Counted from the stretch's first letter, positions 8,377 to 17,943 are shown. The stretch: 60,276 nt of DNA from Nitrosomonas sp. (GCA_020890945.1 JAJHPK010000063.1:1-60276), one strand, 5' to 3'. The notes: generated from the letters alone by a model not told the origin. A program made the numbers and translations.

Positions 8377-9492
8377 ATGCGTATCGGTGTGCCAAAGGAA
8401 ATAAAAATTCATGAATCTCGAGTTGGATTAACGCCCGCTGCGGTTCGTGAATTAACTGCCAATGGTCATCAAATCATGGTGCAAAAAAATGCCGGTTTTC
8501 AAATCGATTTAAGTGACGAGAAATATCGAGAGGCAGGCGCACGAATTGTTGATACGCCGCAGGAAATTTACGCGCAAGCTGATTTAATCGTCAAAGTTAA
8601 AGAACCGCAACAATCTGAAATTCCGTTATTGCGTGAAAATCAGGTGATTTTTACTTATCTCCATTTGGCGCCTGATCCAGTTCAAGCGAAAGGTTTGCTG
8701 AGTTCAGGCTGTATCGCAATTGCTTATGAAACGGTTACCGATAAATTTGGCGGTTTGCCATTGCTTGCGCCAATGAGTGAAGTGGCGGGTCGTATGTCGA
8801 TTCAGGCGGGCGCTCATGCGTTGGAACTCAATCAAGGTGGTCGTGGTATGTTGCTGGGTGGTGTTTCGGGCGTGCCTCCTGCGGAGGTTGTGATTATCGG
8901 CGGCGGCGTAGTTGGAACCAATGCGGCGAGAGTGGCAATGGGTATGGAAGCGCGTGTTACTTTGCTCGATAAATCAATTCACCGGTTGCAACAATTAGAT
9001 TTTCAATATGGCTCTCGACTGAACACCGTATTTTCGACGTCAGATGCATTGGAGGAATATGTTGCCGCGGCGGATTTGGTCATTGGGGCAGTATTGATAC
9101 CTGGCGGTGCGGCGCCAAAACTGGTCAATCGCGAAATGGTGAGCCGCATGCATCGTGGTTCTGTACTGGTTGACGTGGCGATCGATCAAGGAGGTTGTTT
9201 TGAAACTTCCCGACCGACTACATTGGCGGATCCTATTTATAGTGTCGATGGCGTTGTGCATTACTGTGTTTCGAATATGCCTGGCGCAGTCGCGCGAACT
9301 TCTACTTTTGCGTTGAATAACGCTACATTACCGTTTGTTTTGGCGTTGGCGAATAAAGGCTATCAAAAAGCATTGACTGAAGATATCTATTTTCGTAATG
9401 GCTTGAATGTATGTCGTGGGCATTTGACACACCAAGCGGTAGCGCATGATCTCGGACTAACCTATCTCGATCCATTAAATGCGTTAATATAG
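8377..9492 (+). CDS. ald: Alanine dehydrogenase
   Basis: A 371-residue enzyme that interconverts L-alanine and pyruvate plus ammonia with NAD. The N-terminal MRIGVPKEIKIHESRVGLTP, the HLAPD segment with the catalytic His, and the nucleotide fold VVIIGGGVVGTNAA are diagnostic, and the length is exact for the family. TGGAGAA lies 6 bases before the ATG. In an ammonia-rich cell it could work in either direction. Confidence 0.93.
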   Translation: MRIGVPKEIKIHESRVGLTPAAVRELTANGHQIMVQKNAGFQIDLSDEKYREAGARIVDTPQEIYAQADLIVKVKEPQQSEIPLLRENQVIFTYLHLAPDPVQAKGLLSSGCIAIAYETVTDKFGGLPLLAPMSEVAGRMSIQAGAHALELNQGGRGMLLGGVSGVPPAEVVIIGGGVVGTNAARVAMGMEARVTLLDKSIHRLQQLDFQYGSRLNTVFSTSDALEEYVAAADLVIGAVLIPGGAAPKLVNREMVSRMHRGSVLVDVAIDQGGCFETSRPTTLADPIYSVDGVVHYCVSNMPGAVARTSTFALNNATLPFVLALANKGYQKALTEDIYFRNGLNVCRGHLTHQAVAHDLGLTYLDPLNALI

Positions 9493-9572
9493 TGATGTTT
9501 TCAGTGTGCTTCCGTTAAGGTTTCGTAAGATTACTTAGAAGATTTATTAAAAGGAATTCAATTCATACTATT

Positions 9573-9959
9573 ATGAAATACTTGCTTGTTTTGATTTTAA
9601 TTTTGGCCAGCGATTTAGCGATGGCTGAATGGAGCAAAATTGGTGAGAGCGAAAAGAGAGGTGGATATACAGCCTATGCCGATTTGACTTCAGCTCGGAA
9701 AGCATACAATCGAGTTAAGATGTGGGTGCTTTTTGATTACAAAATTGAGCAAAAAGTCTCTGGATTTAATTTTCTGTCTGAAAAAATTCGTCGTGAATAC
9801 GATTGCGAAGAAGAGCAAATGCGCATGTTGGCATTTTCGCTATTTAGTTGGAATATGGAGAAGGGAGATTTAGTACGTTCCTACAATCAACCTCAGAAAT
9901 GGGAAAAGATTCAATCAGGCAGCATTGATGAGCTTGAATGGAAAGCAGCGTGTAATTAG
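9573..9959 (+). CDS. Small secreted protein, surface-adhesin E-like
   Basis: A 128-residue protein with a clear signal peptide (MKYLLVLILILASDLAMA, cut before EWSKIG). The mature part has the pattern (YADLTSARKAYNRVKMWVLFDY, REYDCEEEQ, WEKI, ACN) of the surface-adhesin protein E-like family common in betaproteobacteria. Two cysteines (in YDCEEE and KAACN) could form a disulphide. The name comes from a Haemophilus adhesin; the function in free-living bacteria is unknown. Confidence 0.6.
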   Translation: MKYLLVLILILASDLAMAEWSKIGESEKRGGYTAYADLTSARKAYNRVKMWVLFDYKIEQKVSGFNFLSEKIRREYDCEEEQMRMLAFSLFSWNMEKGDLVRSYNQPQKWEKIQSGSIDELEWKAACN

Positions 9960-10285
9960 TTTGACTTGAGGAAATTATAACTTTCTATTTATATCTTATG
10001 GAGTTGCGCGAATAAAGTACTCCCCGCTGCTTGCAGCAGGCTATTTTCCTGTGTTCTTCAATCTGCGAGTTTTCTACCAGTTTTCGTTCCAAGGGATAGG
10101 GAATTGAATTCGTAGAGACTAAATCCTGAAAAACTCATCCTTATTACTTCGATACTATTGTTTCAAAAAGATGTTATTGCAGTCGACTGATCAATCAAGA
10201 TCGCTACTGTGCAAAGATCTCCCTTATTTGCCGAATAGAGTATCAAGCGTTGATTGCTGATTGATTAAAGTGTAGATGGATAGAA
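9960..10285. other. Intergenic stretch with a short GC-rich hairpin
   Basis: No gene is visible. Around 10021-10040 a GC-rich stem (GCTGC-TT-GCAGC, flanked by CCC and AGG) resembles the palindromes at the ends of IS200/IS605-type elements and REP sequences, but no transposase or second end is present. Confidence 0.35.
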
Positions 10286-10717
10286 ATGGAAAAACCAACT
10301 CATTTAAAAATATCTAACAATCTCGAGATTCCGTTAGTGGAAATCGAGATGCAAGCAATTCGAGCGCAAGGCTCCGGTGGACAAAATGTTAATAAGGTAT
10401 CGACCGCAATCCACCTACGATTCGATATCAAGGCTTCATCGCTGCCAGAGCACTATAAGGAACGGCTATGTCAATTGAAGGACAGTCGTATTACCAGCGA
10501 AGGCGTCATTATCATCAAGGCACAACGGTTTAGCAGCCAACCCAAAAATTGGGAAGATGCGCTCAAGCGTTTAGGTGAAATAATTAAACTGGTTACCGTT
10601 ACAATGAAAACCCGATTACCCACCAAACCGACTAAAACCTCCCAAATAAAACGCCTAGAAGTCAAATCAATGCAAGGTCAGAAGAAATCATTGCGCAGCA
10701 AGATTGATGAGGAGTGA
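10286..10717 (+). CDS. arfB: Alternative ribosome-rescue factor ArfB (YaeJ)
   Basis: A 143-residue codon-independent peptidyl-tRNA hydrolase that frees stalled ribosomes. The GGQ catalytic motif is at 31-33 within GSGGQNVNKVST. The C-terminal tail is rich in Lys/Arg (KPTKTSQIKRLEVKSMQGQKKSLRSK), which in the family enters the empty mRNA channel. The length matches ArfB and is far below that of RF1/RF2. Confidence 0.92.
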   Translation: MEKPTHLKISNNLEIPLVEIEMQAIRAQGSGGQNVNKVSTAIHLRFDIKASSLPEHYKERLCQLKDSRITSEGVIIIKAQRFSSQPKNWEDALKRLGEIIKLVTVTMKTRLPTKPTKTSQIKRLEVKSMQGQKKSLRSKIDEE

Positions 10718-10851
10718 TAAAATCAAAAGCGGTTAAGGCATGATTTCAGCAATTCCACTAAGCAAACGCGATTAATTGGTTGCACGAACGAATCAGCGTT
10801 TCCCTAACAAAAAGCAGGTAAACTCCAATCCATGCGCAAGAAACTAAAATC

Positions 10852-11835
10852 GTGACAACACCAGCTTTCTCCTTATTAACACCCGATTGTGTCATGGATG
10901 CGTTGGATAGCCTGGATTATCAGTGCGATGGTCGTTTGTTGGCGCTGAATAGTTATGAAAATCGCGTTTATCAAGTTGGCATGCACGAAGGTTTGCCACT
11001 GATTGCAAAATTTTATCGATCCGGCCGCTGGACGGATGCAGCTATTTTAGAAGAGCATACCTTCGTGCAAGAATTGGCCGACCGGGAAATCCCCGTGGTA
11101 CCCGCTTTGATAGTACATGGAAAAACGCTACACAATTTTCAAGGATTTCGCTTTGCTGTTTTTCCCAAGCAAGGTGGACGCGCTCCTGAATTTGAAAATC
11201 ACAATACCTTGGAATGGATGGGGCGGTTTCTTGGACGAATTCATGCCATTGGTGCGATCAAATCATTTCAACATCGTGCCACGCTTGATATCGCTAGTTT
11301 TGGCGACGCATCGCTGGATTTTTTGTTGTCCAATCATTTTATTCCCGCTGATCTCGATGCTGCCTACCGTAGCATCGCCGAGCAAGCATTGATTCATGTC
11401 CGTTATTGTTTCGAGCGTGCCGGCGACCGGATAAAAACACTACGACTGCATGGTGATTGTCATGCAGGCAACGTGTTGTGGACGGATAATGGCCCTCGTT
11501 TCGTTGATTTTGACGATAGTCGCATGGGGCCAGCGGTGCAAGATATATGGATGTTGTTGTCGGGTGACCGCAGCGACATGGCGCGGCAATTGAATATTGT
11601 ACTGGCTGGATACGAAGACTTTTACGATTTCGATTTACGCGAATTACATTTAATCGAAGCACTGCGCACTTTGCGTTTGATTCATTATTCCGCCTGGCTG
11701 GCGCAGCGCTGGGACGATCTTGCGTTTAAACAAGCCTTTCCGTGGTTTAATACCCAACATTACTGGCAAGAGCGTATTTTGGAACTGCGCGAGCAAATTG
11801 GGTTGATGAGTGAGCCGCCGTTGCAGCTCGTTTGA
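10852..11835 (+). CDS. srkA: Stress-response serine/threonine kinase SrkA (YihE/RdoA)
   Basis: A 327-residue protein of the choline-kinase-like fold. LHGDCHAGNVLW is the catalytic loop and FVDFDDSRMGPAVQDIWML carries the metal-binding Asp; the N-terminal NSYENRVYQV and LIAKFYR segments match YihE. The enzyme counters stress-induced death in E. coli. The start is a GTG. A seven-codon reading frame beginning ATG at 10832 ends in a TGA that overlaps this GTG, so translational coupling is possible. Confidence 0.88.
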   Translation: MTTPAFSLLTPDCVMDALDSLDYQCDGRLLALNSYENRVYQVGMHEGLPLIAKFYRSGRWTDAAILEEHTFVQELADREIPVVPALIVHGKTLHNFQGFRFAVFPKQGGRAPEFENHNTLEWMGRFLGRIHAIGAIKSFQHRATLDIASFGDASLDFLLSNHFIPADLDAAYRSIAEQALIHVRYCFERAGDRIKTLRLHGDCHAGNVLWTDNGPRFVDFDDSRMGPAVQDIWMLLSGDRSDMARQLNIVLAGYEDFYDFDLRELHLIEALRTLRLIHYSAWLAQRWDDLAFKQAFPWFNTQHYWQERILELREQIGLMSEPPLQLV

Positions 11836-12143
11836 TGGGTACGCAATGAGCTGTGAATACTTTTCTGGGCAAATAAATGTCTCGTTTATCTTCGACATAT
11901 TCAACATTCAGATGGCAAAATTCCCTATTCTTAACCGATGGGGAGCCACTAATCAAACAAAGATACGGTTTTGTAACCTGGATTATTTTCCGCAAATAAA
12001 AGAAAGAAACGATAGAAAATTTCCAATGGTGATTTTTCTTGGCCTTATTGTTAAAAAATAACACGGCTTTTCTTCTTTCTATGACTACGTTATAGTCGAA
12101 TTTTCTTGCTTTTCGCATTCATTACAGTATACAAAGGAAAACT
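11836..12143. other. Intergenic stretch upstream of cysM
   Basis: No convincing gene on either strand; the short frames in it look like chance. It should hold the cysM promoter. A TATAGT hexamer at about 12089 could be a -10 element but no good -35 is seen. AAAGGAAAA before the cysM ATG is a good ribosome site. Confidence 0.4.
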
Positions 12144-13124
12144 ATGGCAAATTGGTTTAACGATAACTCATTTTCGATTGGGCGAACTCCGTTAGTGCGC
12201 TTGAACCGTGTTACGGATGGCGCGCCCGCTTTAGTATTAGCAAAAATTGAAGGACGCAATCCCGCTTATTCAGTAAAGTGTCGTATTGGCGCGGCGATGA
12301 TTGACGATGCGGAGCGTCGCGGCGTGCTGGGTACTGATAAGGAAATTGTAGAACCGACCAGTGGCAATACCGGTATTGCATTAGCTTTTGTTGCTGCCGC
12401 GCGTGGTATTCCGCTGACTTTGACAATGCCTGAAACCATGAGCGTAGAGCGCCGTAAATTACTGGTAACTTTGGGTGCTAAATTGGTTTTAACTGAAGGT
12501 GCCAAAGGCATGAATGGTGCGATTGCTAAAGCGCAAGAGATTGTGGATTCGGATCCAAATCGTTATGTTTTGCTGCAGCAATTTAAAAATCCAGCTAATC
12601 CTGCGATACATGAAAAAACCACCGGTCCCGAAATTTGGCAAGACACCGATGGCGCTGTCGATATTTTTGTCGCAGGCGTTGGAACTGGCGGCACAATCAC
12701 GGGTGTTTCTCGCTATCTCAAGAAAACTAAAGGGAAAAATATTGTTTCAGTAGCGGTAGAGCCAACAGCCAGTCCCGTCATCACGCAAAAACGCGCTGGA
12801 GAAACCCTAACACCGAGTCCCCACAAGATTCAAGGTATTGGTGCAGGCTTTGTGCCAGATAATCTGGATTTGTCATTAATTGATGAAGTCGAGCAGATCA
12901 CCAATGAAGAGGCTATTCAGTACGCGCGCCGTTTAGCGAAAGAAGAAGGAATACTCGCCGGTATTTCGTGTGGTGCTGCAGTAGCCGCCGCCGTTCGTCA
13001 GGCTAAACGCCCTGAAAATGCCGGTAAAATGATCGTCGTCATTTTGCCAGATTCGGCAGAACGTTATCTAAGCAGCATTCTATTTGAAGGCATGTTTGAC
13101 GAAAAAGGTTTAGCACTCCTGTGA
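12144..13124 (+). CDS. cysM: Cysteine synthase B (O-acetylserine sulfhydrylase)
   Basis: A 326-residue PLP enzyme that makes cysteine from O-acetylserine and sulfide. The PLP lysine is K45 in YSVKCRIG, where the Arg after Cys is typical of CysM rather than Cys[13 protein letters not shown] binds substrate and [16 protein letters not shown] binds the cofactor phosphate. Its stop overlaps the GTG start of the serine acetyltransferase by 4 bases, so both steps of cysteine synthesis are coupled. Confidence 0.92.
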   Translation: MANWFNDNSFSIGRTPLVRLNRVTDGAPALVLAKIEGRNPAYSVKCRIGAAMIDDAERRGVLGTDKEIVEPTSGNTGIALAFVAAARGIPLTLTMPETMSVERRKLLVTLGAKLVLTEGAKGMNGAIAKAQEIVDSDPNRYVLLQQFKNPANPAIHEKTTGPEIWQDTDGAVDIFVAGVGTGGTITGVSRYLKKTKGKNIVSVAVEPTASPVITQKRAGETLTPSPHKIQGIGAGFVPDNLDLSLIDEVEQITNEEAIQYARRLAKEEGILAGISCGAAVAAAVRQAKRPENAGKMIVVILPDSAERYLSSILFEGMFDEKGLALL

Positions 13125-14071
13125 CTACTACCAAAAGAACGCGAGATATTCTGGTGCGCAACACCTACTTAAACGTCGATAGTATCGTTGCGGAATTGCA
13201 CACTATTCGTATGGCTGCTTTGGAACTTCGTAATCGTCATACGACTCCACCACGCTTGCCATCGCGCAGGATTCTAGCCAGTATTACTGAAGGATTATGC
13301 GCCGCATTGTTTCCAAACCGGCTTGGTTCTTCTGAATTAGCCGACGAAGGGATCGATCATTATGTCGGGCATACGCTGAATCGAACGTTGCGCGAATTGA
13401 TGGTACAAATCCAACATGAACTTCACTATAACTCGGGACTGGAAATTTTAAGTAATGAAGATCGTGAGCAGTCTGCGTCGATCACGCAAAAATTCGCCCA
13501 GCAATTACCGGAAGTGCGCAGATTGGTCGAAAGCGATATTAAAGCAGCGTACGAAGGTGATCCTGCCGCACGTAATGTTGACGAGGTATTGATCTGTTAT
13601 CCAGGTATCATGGCAACGATGTATTATCGTCTCGGGCATGAGCTGTATAAACTGGGAGTACCACTGATAGCACGCATGATTTCGGAAATAGCCCATTCTG
13701 AAACAGGTATCGAAATTCATCCGGGTGCACAGATTGGTAGCAGTTTTTTTATCGATCATGGCACAGGTGTGGTGATCGGAGAAACTGCGGTTATTGGCAA
13801 GAATGTCAGGCTCTATCAAGCAGTAACGCTTGGTGCTAAACGTTTTCCAGTGGATGAAAACGGTGCGTTGGTTAAAGGCAATTTACGCCACCCAATCGTT
13901 GAAGACGATGTCGTTATTTATGCCGGCGCAACAATTTTGGGAAGAATTACGATAGGACATGGATCAACGATTGGCGGCAATGTATGGTTAACTCGTTCCG
14001 TTCCACCCGACAGCAATATTTCACAAGCTCAAATGCGGCATGAGGTATTTGAAAATGGAGGAGGAATTTAA
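13121..14071 (+). CDS. cysE: Serine O-acetyltransferase (EpsC-type)
   Basis: A 316-residue enzyme that makes O-acetylserine from serine and acetyl-CoA. The C-terminal half is a left-handed hexapeptide helix ([36 protein letters not shown]) with the His of FIDHGTG as likely catalytic residue. The long N-terminal helical part and the sequence [13 protein letters not shown] are those of the EpsC-type enzymes found beside cysM, not of E. coli CysE. The start GTG shares four bases with the cysM end (GTGA). Confidence 0.9.
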   Translation: MTTTKRTRDILVRNTYLNVDSIVAELHTIRMAALELRNRHTTPPRLPSRRILASITEGLCAALFPNRLGSSELADEGIDHYVGHTLNRTLRELMVQIQHELHYNSGLEILSNEDREQSASITQKFAQQLPEVRRLVESDIKAAYEGDPAARNVDEVLICYPGIMATMYYRLGHELYKLGVPLIARMISEIAHSETGIEIHPGAQIGSSFFIDHGTGVVIGETAVIGKNVRLYQAVTLGAKRFPVDENGALVKGNLRHPIVEDDVVIYAGATILGRITIGHGSTIGGNVWLTRSVPPDSNISQAQMRHEVFENGGGI

Positions 14072-14500
14072 ATGACCGCAGAAAAAACCATTTTGACTTT
14101 AGCCGACGTCAAAACAATCGCGGAAGCAGCAGAACGGGAAGCCATGCAGAATGAATGGCCAGTGGTTATTGCAATTGTGGATGACGGTGGTCATTTGCTT
14201 TATTTACAGCGCTTAGACAATACCCAATTTGGTAGTATCAATGTCGCCATTGAGAAAGCGCATTCCTCCATTGCGTTTCGCCGTCCTACCAAAGTATGGG
14301 AAGACAACCTTTCCCAAGGTCAAATACGCTATCTAAATTTACCGGGTGCTTTACCGATTGAAGGTGGCCTGCCGATTATTCTCAATAATCATTGTATAGG
14401 GGCAATTGGCGTCAGTGGCGTTCGGTCGTTTCAGGATGCACAAATCGCACAAGCAGGAATTACTGCGTTTCTACAAAATAAAACAACAACGCGTACCTAG
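14072..14500 (+). CDS. GlcG/HbpS-type (DUF336) protein in the cysteine operon
   Basis: A 142-residue protein of the GlcG/HbpS family, with the family segments VVIAIVDDGGHLLYLQRLD, IALEKAHSS-like IEKAHSSIAFRR and GALPIEGGLPI followed by GAIGVSG. Family members bind heme or small ligands; their role is largely unknown. The ATG follows the cysE stop with no gap (TAAATG) and uses GGAGGAGG inside the end of cysE, so it is translated with the cysteine genes. Confidence 0.82.
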   Translation: MTAEKTILTLADVKTIAEAAEREAMQNEWPVVIAIVDDGGHLLYLQRLDNTQFGSINVAIEKAHSSIAFRRPTKVWEDNLSQGQIRYLNLPGALPIEGGLPIILNNHCIGAIGVSGVRSFQDAQIAQAGITAFLQNKTTTRT

Positions 14501-14506
14501 GAAAAC

Positions 14507-15566
14507 GCTGAACAAATCTCGAAGTTTGAGATAATAGTGTTACCTGGCAACTTTTAAGTACGCCATGTCACAACAGACAAGCTTTGCAGATCTTGACTTG
14601 CAGTCACAAGAAACACCGGACGCGCTGGGAGTTTTTTTAAGCGAAATGGAAAAAGTAATGCTCTGACCAGTTTTGCTATCGCACATTGAGCCGCATTATC
14701 CCAAGGCTGGGGAGCATGTTTCGCATTTCCTGCATGCAGAATTGGTTCAACCTATTTGACCGGAAAATGGAATATACCCTGTATGAGATTAAGAGTATGC
14801 GGCGCTTTCAGGGATTTTCTGGGGTAACCGATACCCTGCCGGACGAGACCACGATACTGAATTTCCGTCATCTTTTGGAGCAGCACGAACTGACGGCGAT
14901 ATTGCTGGAAGCGATCAATGTCCACCTTAAAGCTCAAGGGTTACTGATTTCGTAGACTCCACCATCATTCATGCACCAAGTTCAACCAAGAATCAGGAAC
15001 AATCGCGTGACCTGAGATGCATCAGACGAAGAAGGGAAAGCGAGGTACTTTGGCATGAAGGTACATTTTGGTGTAGAAATGGGTTCAGGAGCGGTGTACG
15101 CGGTTGAAATTACCGCAGCCAATGAAGCGGACATCAACGTCTTGCCCAAGCTGCTGCGAGCCGAAGACGAGGTTATTTTTGACGAAGCAGGTTACACTAG
15201 TGATGAATATAAACGCGGATCACGGCAGTTGGGAATATGCTGGTGTGTGCAAGACAAACGCAGACCCGGACAGAATCTCTCGGGGAGTCAGAAAAAGTGT
15301 AACCGGTAGCATTCTTCAATCCGGACACGAGTGGAACATGTATTCCGGGTGATCAAGCGACAGTTCGGATTCACCCAAATCTCTCTACCGAGGGTTGATG
15401 AAGAATGCCGTCCGGGTAAACATGCTAATGGGCTTGGCCAACTTGTAATTGCTGTGCAGGCGACTGCTGGCTACTTGAGGAGCAATTCGCTCAAAATGCC
15501 CCAACGACAGACGATGAAGCGCAAACGGGGAAAATCTGAAAGCCGCTAATTGTTCAGAGCTTTCCC
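14507..15566 (+). mobile_element. Decayed IS5-family insertion sequence
   Basis: The whole span behaves as one inactive element. Its ends may be the weakly matching inverted sequences GCTGAACAAAT (14507-14517) and, read on the minus strand, GCTCTGAACAATT (15560-15548). Between them lies the broken transposase described separately. No target duplication was found, so the borders are approximate. Confidence 0.6.
14564..15549 (+). pseudogene. IS5-family transposase, broken by stops and frameshifts
   Basis: Pieces of one DDE transposase follow each other in changing frames: MSQQTSFADLDLQ at 14564, a stop where Trp is expected (near 14663), a frameshift with a small deletion near 14720, then SMFRISCMQNWFNLFDRKME, PDETTILNFRHLLEQHEL and a stop at about 14953. 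Reading resumes in another frame with DSTIIHAPSSTKNQEQSRD, shifts again near 15010-15050, continues as MKVHFGVEMGSGAVYAVEI and DEVIFDEAGYTSDEYKR, and ends with VEHVFRVIKRQFGFTQ, the C-terminal motif of the family. At least four disabling changes show that it cannot be active. Confidence 0.88.
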
Positions 15567-15642
15567 TTATTAACCCCCCTCGCTTTTTGAAGCTGCCGTT
15601 CTAAAATAGCTATTGGCGCAGTTTTTCAGAGACGACTAATTG

Positions 15643-15752
15643 GAGACCTCTGCATAACTGTTTTTTTGAGCTTTTCTGTTCATTTCCATCATAACTAAAT
15701 CAAATGCTTACAGAACTCACGCATTCGATAAAGCCAGTTATGCAGAGATCTC
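15643..15752 (+). repeat. 110-bp MITE-like element, copy A
   Basis: It is bounded by 18-bp terminal inverted repeats, GAGACCTCTGCATAACTG at the left and its near-complement at the right (one difference). A second copy lies at 59646-59756 in the opposite orientation and differs at only about nine positions. It has no coding capacity, so it is a non-autonomous element moved by a transposase not seen here. Its right end supplies the last two bases of the ycgR stop codon. Confidence 0.85.
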
Positions 15753-16542
15753 AATTAGCTTTAGTAAGCTTGCTGACTTGTTCTTGCTTGATGATATAAC
15801 GTTGAATGAGTGCTTCTGTTTTCGGCGGGAGATCGATAAATTCACAGCCTACACGTTGATAAACATTGCCAGTTTGTGATTTTATTTCATTGGTGTTTTT
15901 GACTTTGATTGTTGTACTTAGCACGCCAATTTCTGGTAGCGCAATTTGACAATTGATATAAACACTTCCAGGTTCAAGATGTAATGTGTTTTGTTTATCG
16001 ATTGCGCCAATGCCGCCGCAGCTAATATCTAATAAGGTAACTTCTGCATTTGTTGCTCTGTTTTCCATCATGATGGGGATAACGCATTTGATAGGTTTTG
16101 CGAGCGGTGTGGAGATGCGGAAGTTATCTCTTCGCTGAATTCTTAATAATGAATCGGGGATATTGACAGAAAAAGCGTCTCTTCCCTCAAACTGTATTTT
16201 TTTTATTTCGGTACAAACGAATTCAATCTTAATTTTATTTTGCCGAGTGACAAGCAATAAATTTTCGTGATTCAGTGCGCGTTGGTTTGTTTTTTCATCG
16301 ACACCACAATCGATGATTATTCGATCATTGTCGCTATCAACGCCCAAGATTGAAGTCAGTATAAAACTGTTTTCTTTTCCGAAATAGAGTGTCACTAGCG
16401 ACTCTGATTGCATTATCTCGCGCAGGATATAGATAATTTCTATTCTTGAATGTAATCGGAAATTATCGTTACTTTCATCGTCAAAATTTTGTGTGGGCTC
16501 AGGTAAGTCAATGCTTTCATTGATTGGATAAGTTTTTGACAT
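15751..16542 (-). CDS. ycgR: Flagellar brake protein YcgR (PilZ domain, c-di-GMP receptor)
   Basis: A 263-residue protein with an N-terminal YcgR domain (RLHSRIEIIYILREI ... RIQR) and a C-terminal PilZ domain. The c-di-GMP motif RRDNFR is followed by DISCGGIG (DxSxxG type). When loaded with c-di-GMP, YcgR slows the flagellar motor. The ATG at 16542 is chosen because GGGAGG precedes it closely; an upstream ATG at 16584 lacks one. It is the last gene of the flagellin operon, and its TGA stop lies across the border of MITE copy A. Confidence 0.88.
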   Translation of the reverse strand: MSKTYPINESIDLPEPTQNFDDESNDNFRLHSRIEIIYILREIMQSESLVTLYFGKENSFILTSILGVDSDNDRIIIDCGVDEKTNQRALNHENLLLVTRQNKIKIEFVCTEIKKIQFEGRDAFSVNIPDSLLRIQRRDNFRISTPLAKPIKCVIPIMMENRATNAEVTLLDISCGGIGAIDKQNTLHLEPGSVYINCQIALPEIGVLSTTIKVKNTNEIKSQTGNVYQRVGCEFIDLPPKTEALIQRYIIKQEQVSKLTKAN

Positions 16543-16564
16543 GAAGAATTCCTCCCTAAAATCT

Positions 16565-16876
16565 TTATTTGGTTTTTTGTGCAATAGAATTTATGTTTGG
16601 CGATAAACCATTGTTTTTTTCTAAACGATAAATCCAAGCCAGTAATTCTGCGACTGCAACATAGAGTTGTGGTGGAATACGGTCGTCTAAATTGACTTCC
16701 ATGAGTAACGCAACCAGTTCTTTGGATTCATGCACATAGACGCCCGCTTCTTTTGCACGTTTAATAATTTCTTCTGCGATGAGGCCATGTCCTTTGGCAA
16801 CAACTTTTGGCGCAACTTGTCCTTCCCGATAGGCTAACGCAACGGCGGATGCTGAGGAATTATAGGTTTGCGTCAT
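16565..16876 (-). CDS. FlhB C-terminal-domain-like protein
   Basis: A 103-residue protein equal to the cytoplasmic C-terminal domain of the flagellar export switch FlhB (AVALAYREGQVAPKVVAKGHGLIAEEIIKRAKEAGV), without the membrane part and without the NPTH self-cleavage site. Such stand-alone FlhB2-like proteins are common next to fliK and are thought to interact with the export apparatus and substrate-specificity control. It overlaps the end of fliK by 17 bp. Confidence 0.85.
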   Translation of the reverse strand: MTQTYNSSASAVALAYREGQVAPKVVAKGHGLIAEEIIKRAKEAGVYVHESKELVALLMEVNLDDRIPPQLYVAVAELLAWIYRLEKNNGLSPNINSIAQKTK

Positions 16877-17882
16877 GGCGATTAATTTCTATCGATTGAA
16901 TATTTAATCCTGCAGCCTGTATATCATTGGCAAGCGGTTGCTGGTTATTTTTCAGAAGTTGTATTGTTTCAGATTCAACAGCGTCAATTTTTATGCTGAC
17001 ATCTTGAGCGGTCAGCGCAATCTTAACCAACACTTCCCCAAGATTTGGCAAATTCAATCTTATTTTACTGTGCCAAGGGGCCACATATTCTGATTCGCTT
17101 TCTTTATGTTCCTGTTTTTCTTCGTAGATATCCCAATCCATCGATTGATTTTTCCACACCTCACCTCGCCAAAATAACTGACCCGTTTCTAAAGTCGATA
17201 ACTGTTGTGTTACGAGAGGTAAGCTTTGACTGTGTATAGACAGATCGGTAACCGGAAGCTGTGATGCTGCTTGTGTTTTCAATGTGGATGGATCTGGTGT
17301 CATTACTGAAATTTTTCCTTGAGGCTCTTGACGCAAATTTTCAAGTGTATTTTCTCCATTTACCCATTTTGCTTGATGAGATTCATAGAATAATCCACTT
17401 TGATTAATTGCTTTTTGCAATAAACCGGGTAATTCTGCGCTATTTAAGTGTGCGCTTGTAGTAATGGGAGTTTGACTGGTAACGGTTTGTGTTTGACTGG
17501 TATTTTGATTCTTGAATAAATCTTGCATCAAATTGCCTAGAAATCGTCCAGTTGAACTGAGAGAAGTATTGCTATCCTGCGTTTCAAGTGGAGCTTCATT
17601 TACGATTGCAAACTTAAGCTGTGGCTCCGTCGATGCAACCGTTAATGTTAATTTTGCGCCCGGCTGCAATACTTCAGGCAATTGAATTTGAAGTTTTTTG
17701 TTGGCTACCAGAATTTCCGCAGTATTATTGGGCAGTATTTTTTCAACAAGTGCCGAGTATTTCTCACCTTGTTTAAATTCTGTTGGAGGGTTTTGTGGAT
17801 TAACAGAGGTTATTGCAGGTATCAAAGACTTGATCTGCGTTAAAGAAACAATTAAATCATTTTTAGTGATAGGAGGAATCAC
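16860..17882 (-). CDS. fliK: Flagellar hook-length control protein FliK-like
   Basis: A 340-residue protein with a low-complexity Gln/Thr/Ser-rich middle (about residues 90-210) and a conserved C-terminal domain (WHSKIRLNLPNLGEVLVKIAL, LLKNNQQPLANDIQAAGLNI) typical of the Flg_hook domain. It would act as molecular ruler and switch export from hook to filament subunits. The start appears to be a GTG and has no strong ribosome site. The adjoining FlhB-like gene supports the call. It is shorter than classic FliK and could be the second FliK-like protein found in some betaproteobacteria. Confidence 0.72.
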   Translation of the reverse strand: MIPPITKNDLIVSLTQIKSLIPAITSVNPQNPPTEFKQGEKYSALVEKILPNNTAEILVANKKLQIQLPEVLQPGAKLTLTVASTEPQLKFAIVNEAPLETQDSNTSLSSTGRFLGNLMQDLFKNQNTSQTQTVTSQTPITTSAHLNSAELPGLLQKAINQSGLFYESHQAKWVNGENTLENLRQEPQGKISVMTPDPSTLKTQAASQLPVTDLSIHSQSLPLVTQQLSTLETGQLFWRGEVWKNQSMDWDIYEEKQEHKESESEYVAPWHSKIRLNLPNLGEVLVKIALTAQDVSIKIDAVESETIQLLKNNQQPLANDIQAAGLNIQSIEINRHDANL

Positions 17883-17943
17883 GACAATTTATCTTTGTTC
17901 TGTTTATACTTATCGATTAACGACATATCTTTGGTATGGAAAA

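Noticed and set aside
11747-12118. Minus-strand gene of 123 codons overlapping the srkA end and the cysM upstream region
   Set aside because: It runs antisense to a well-supported gene and shows no family feature.
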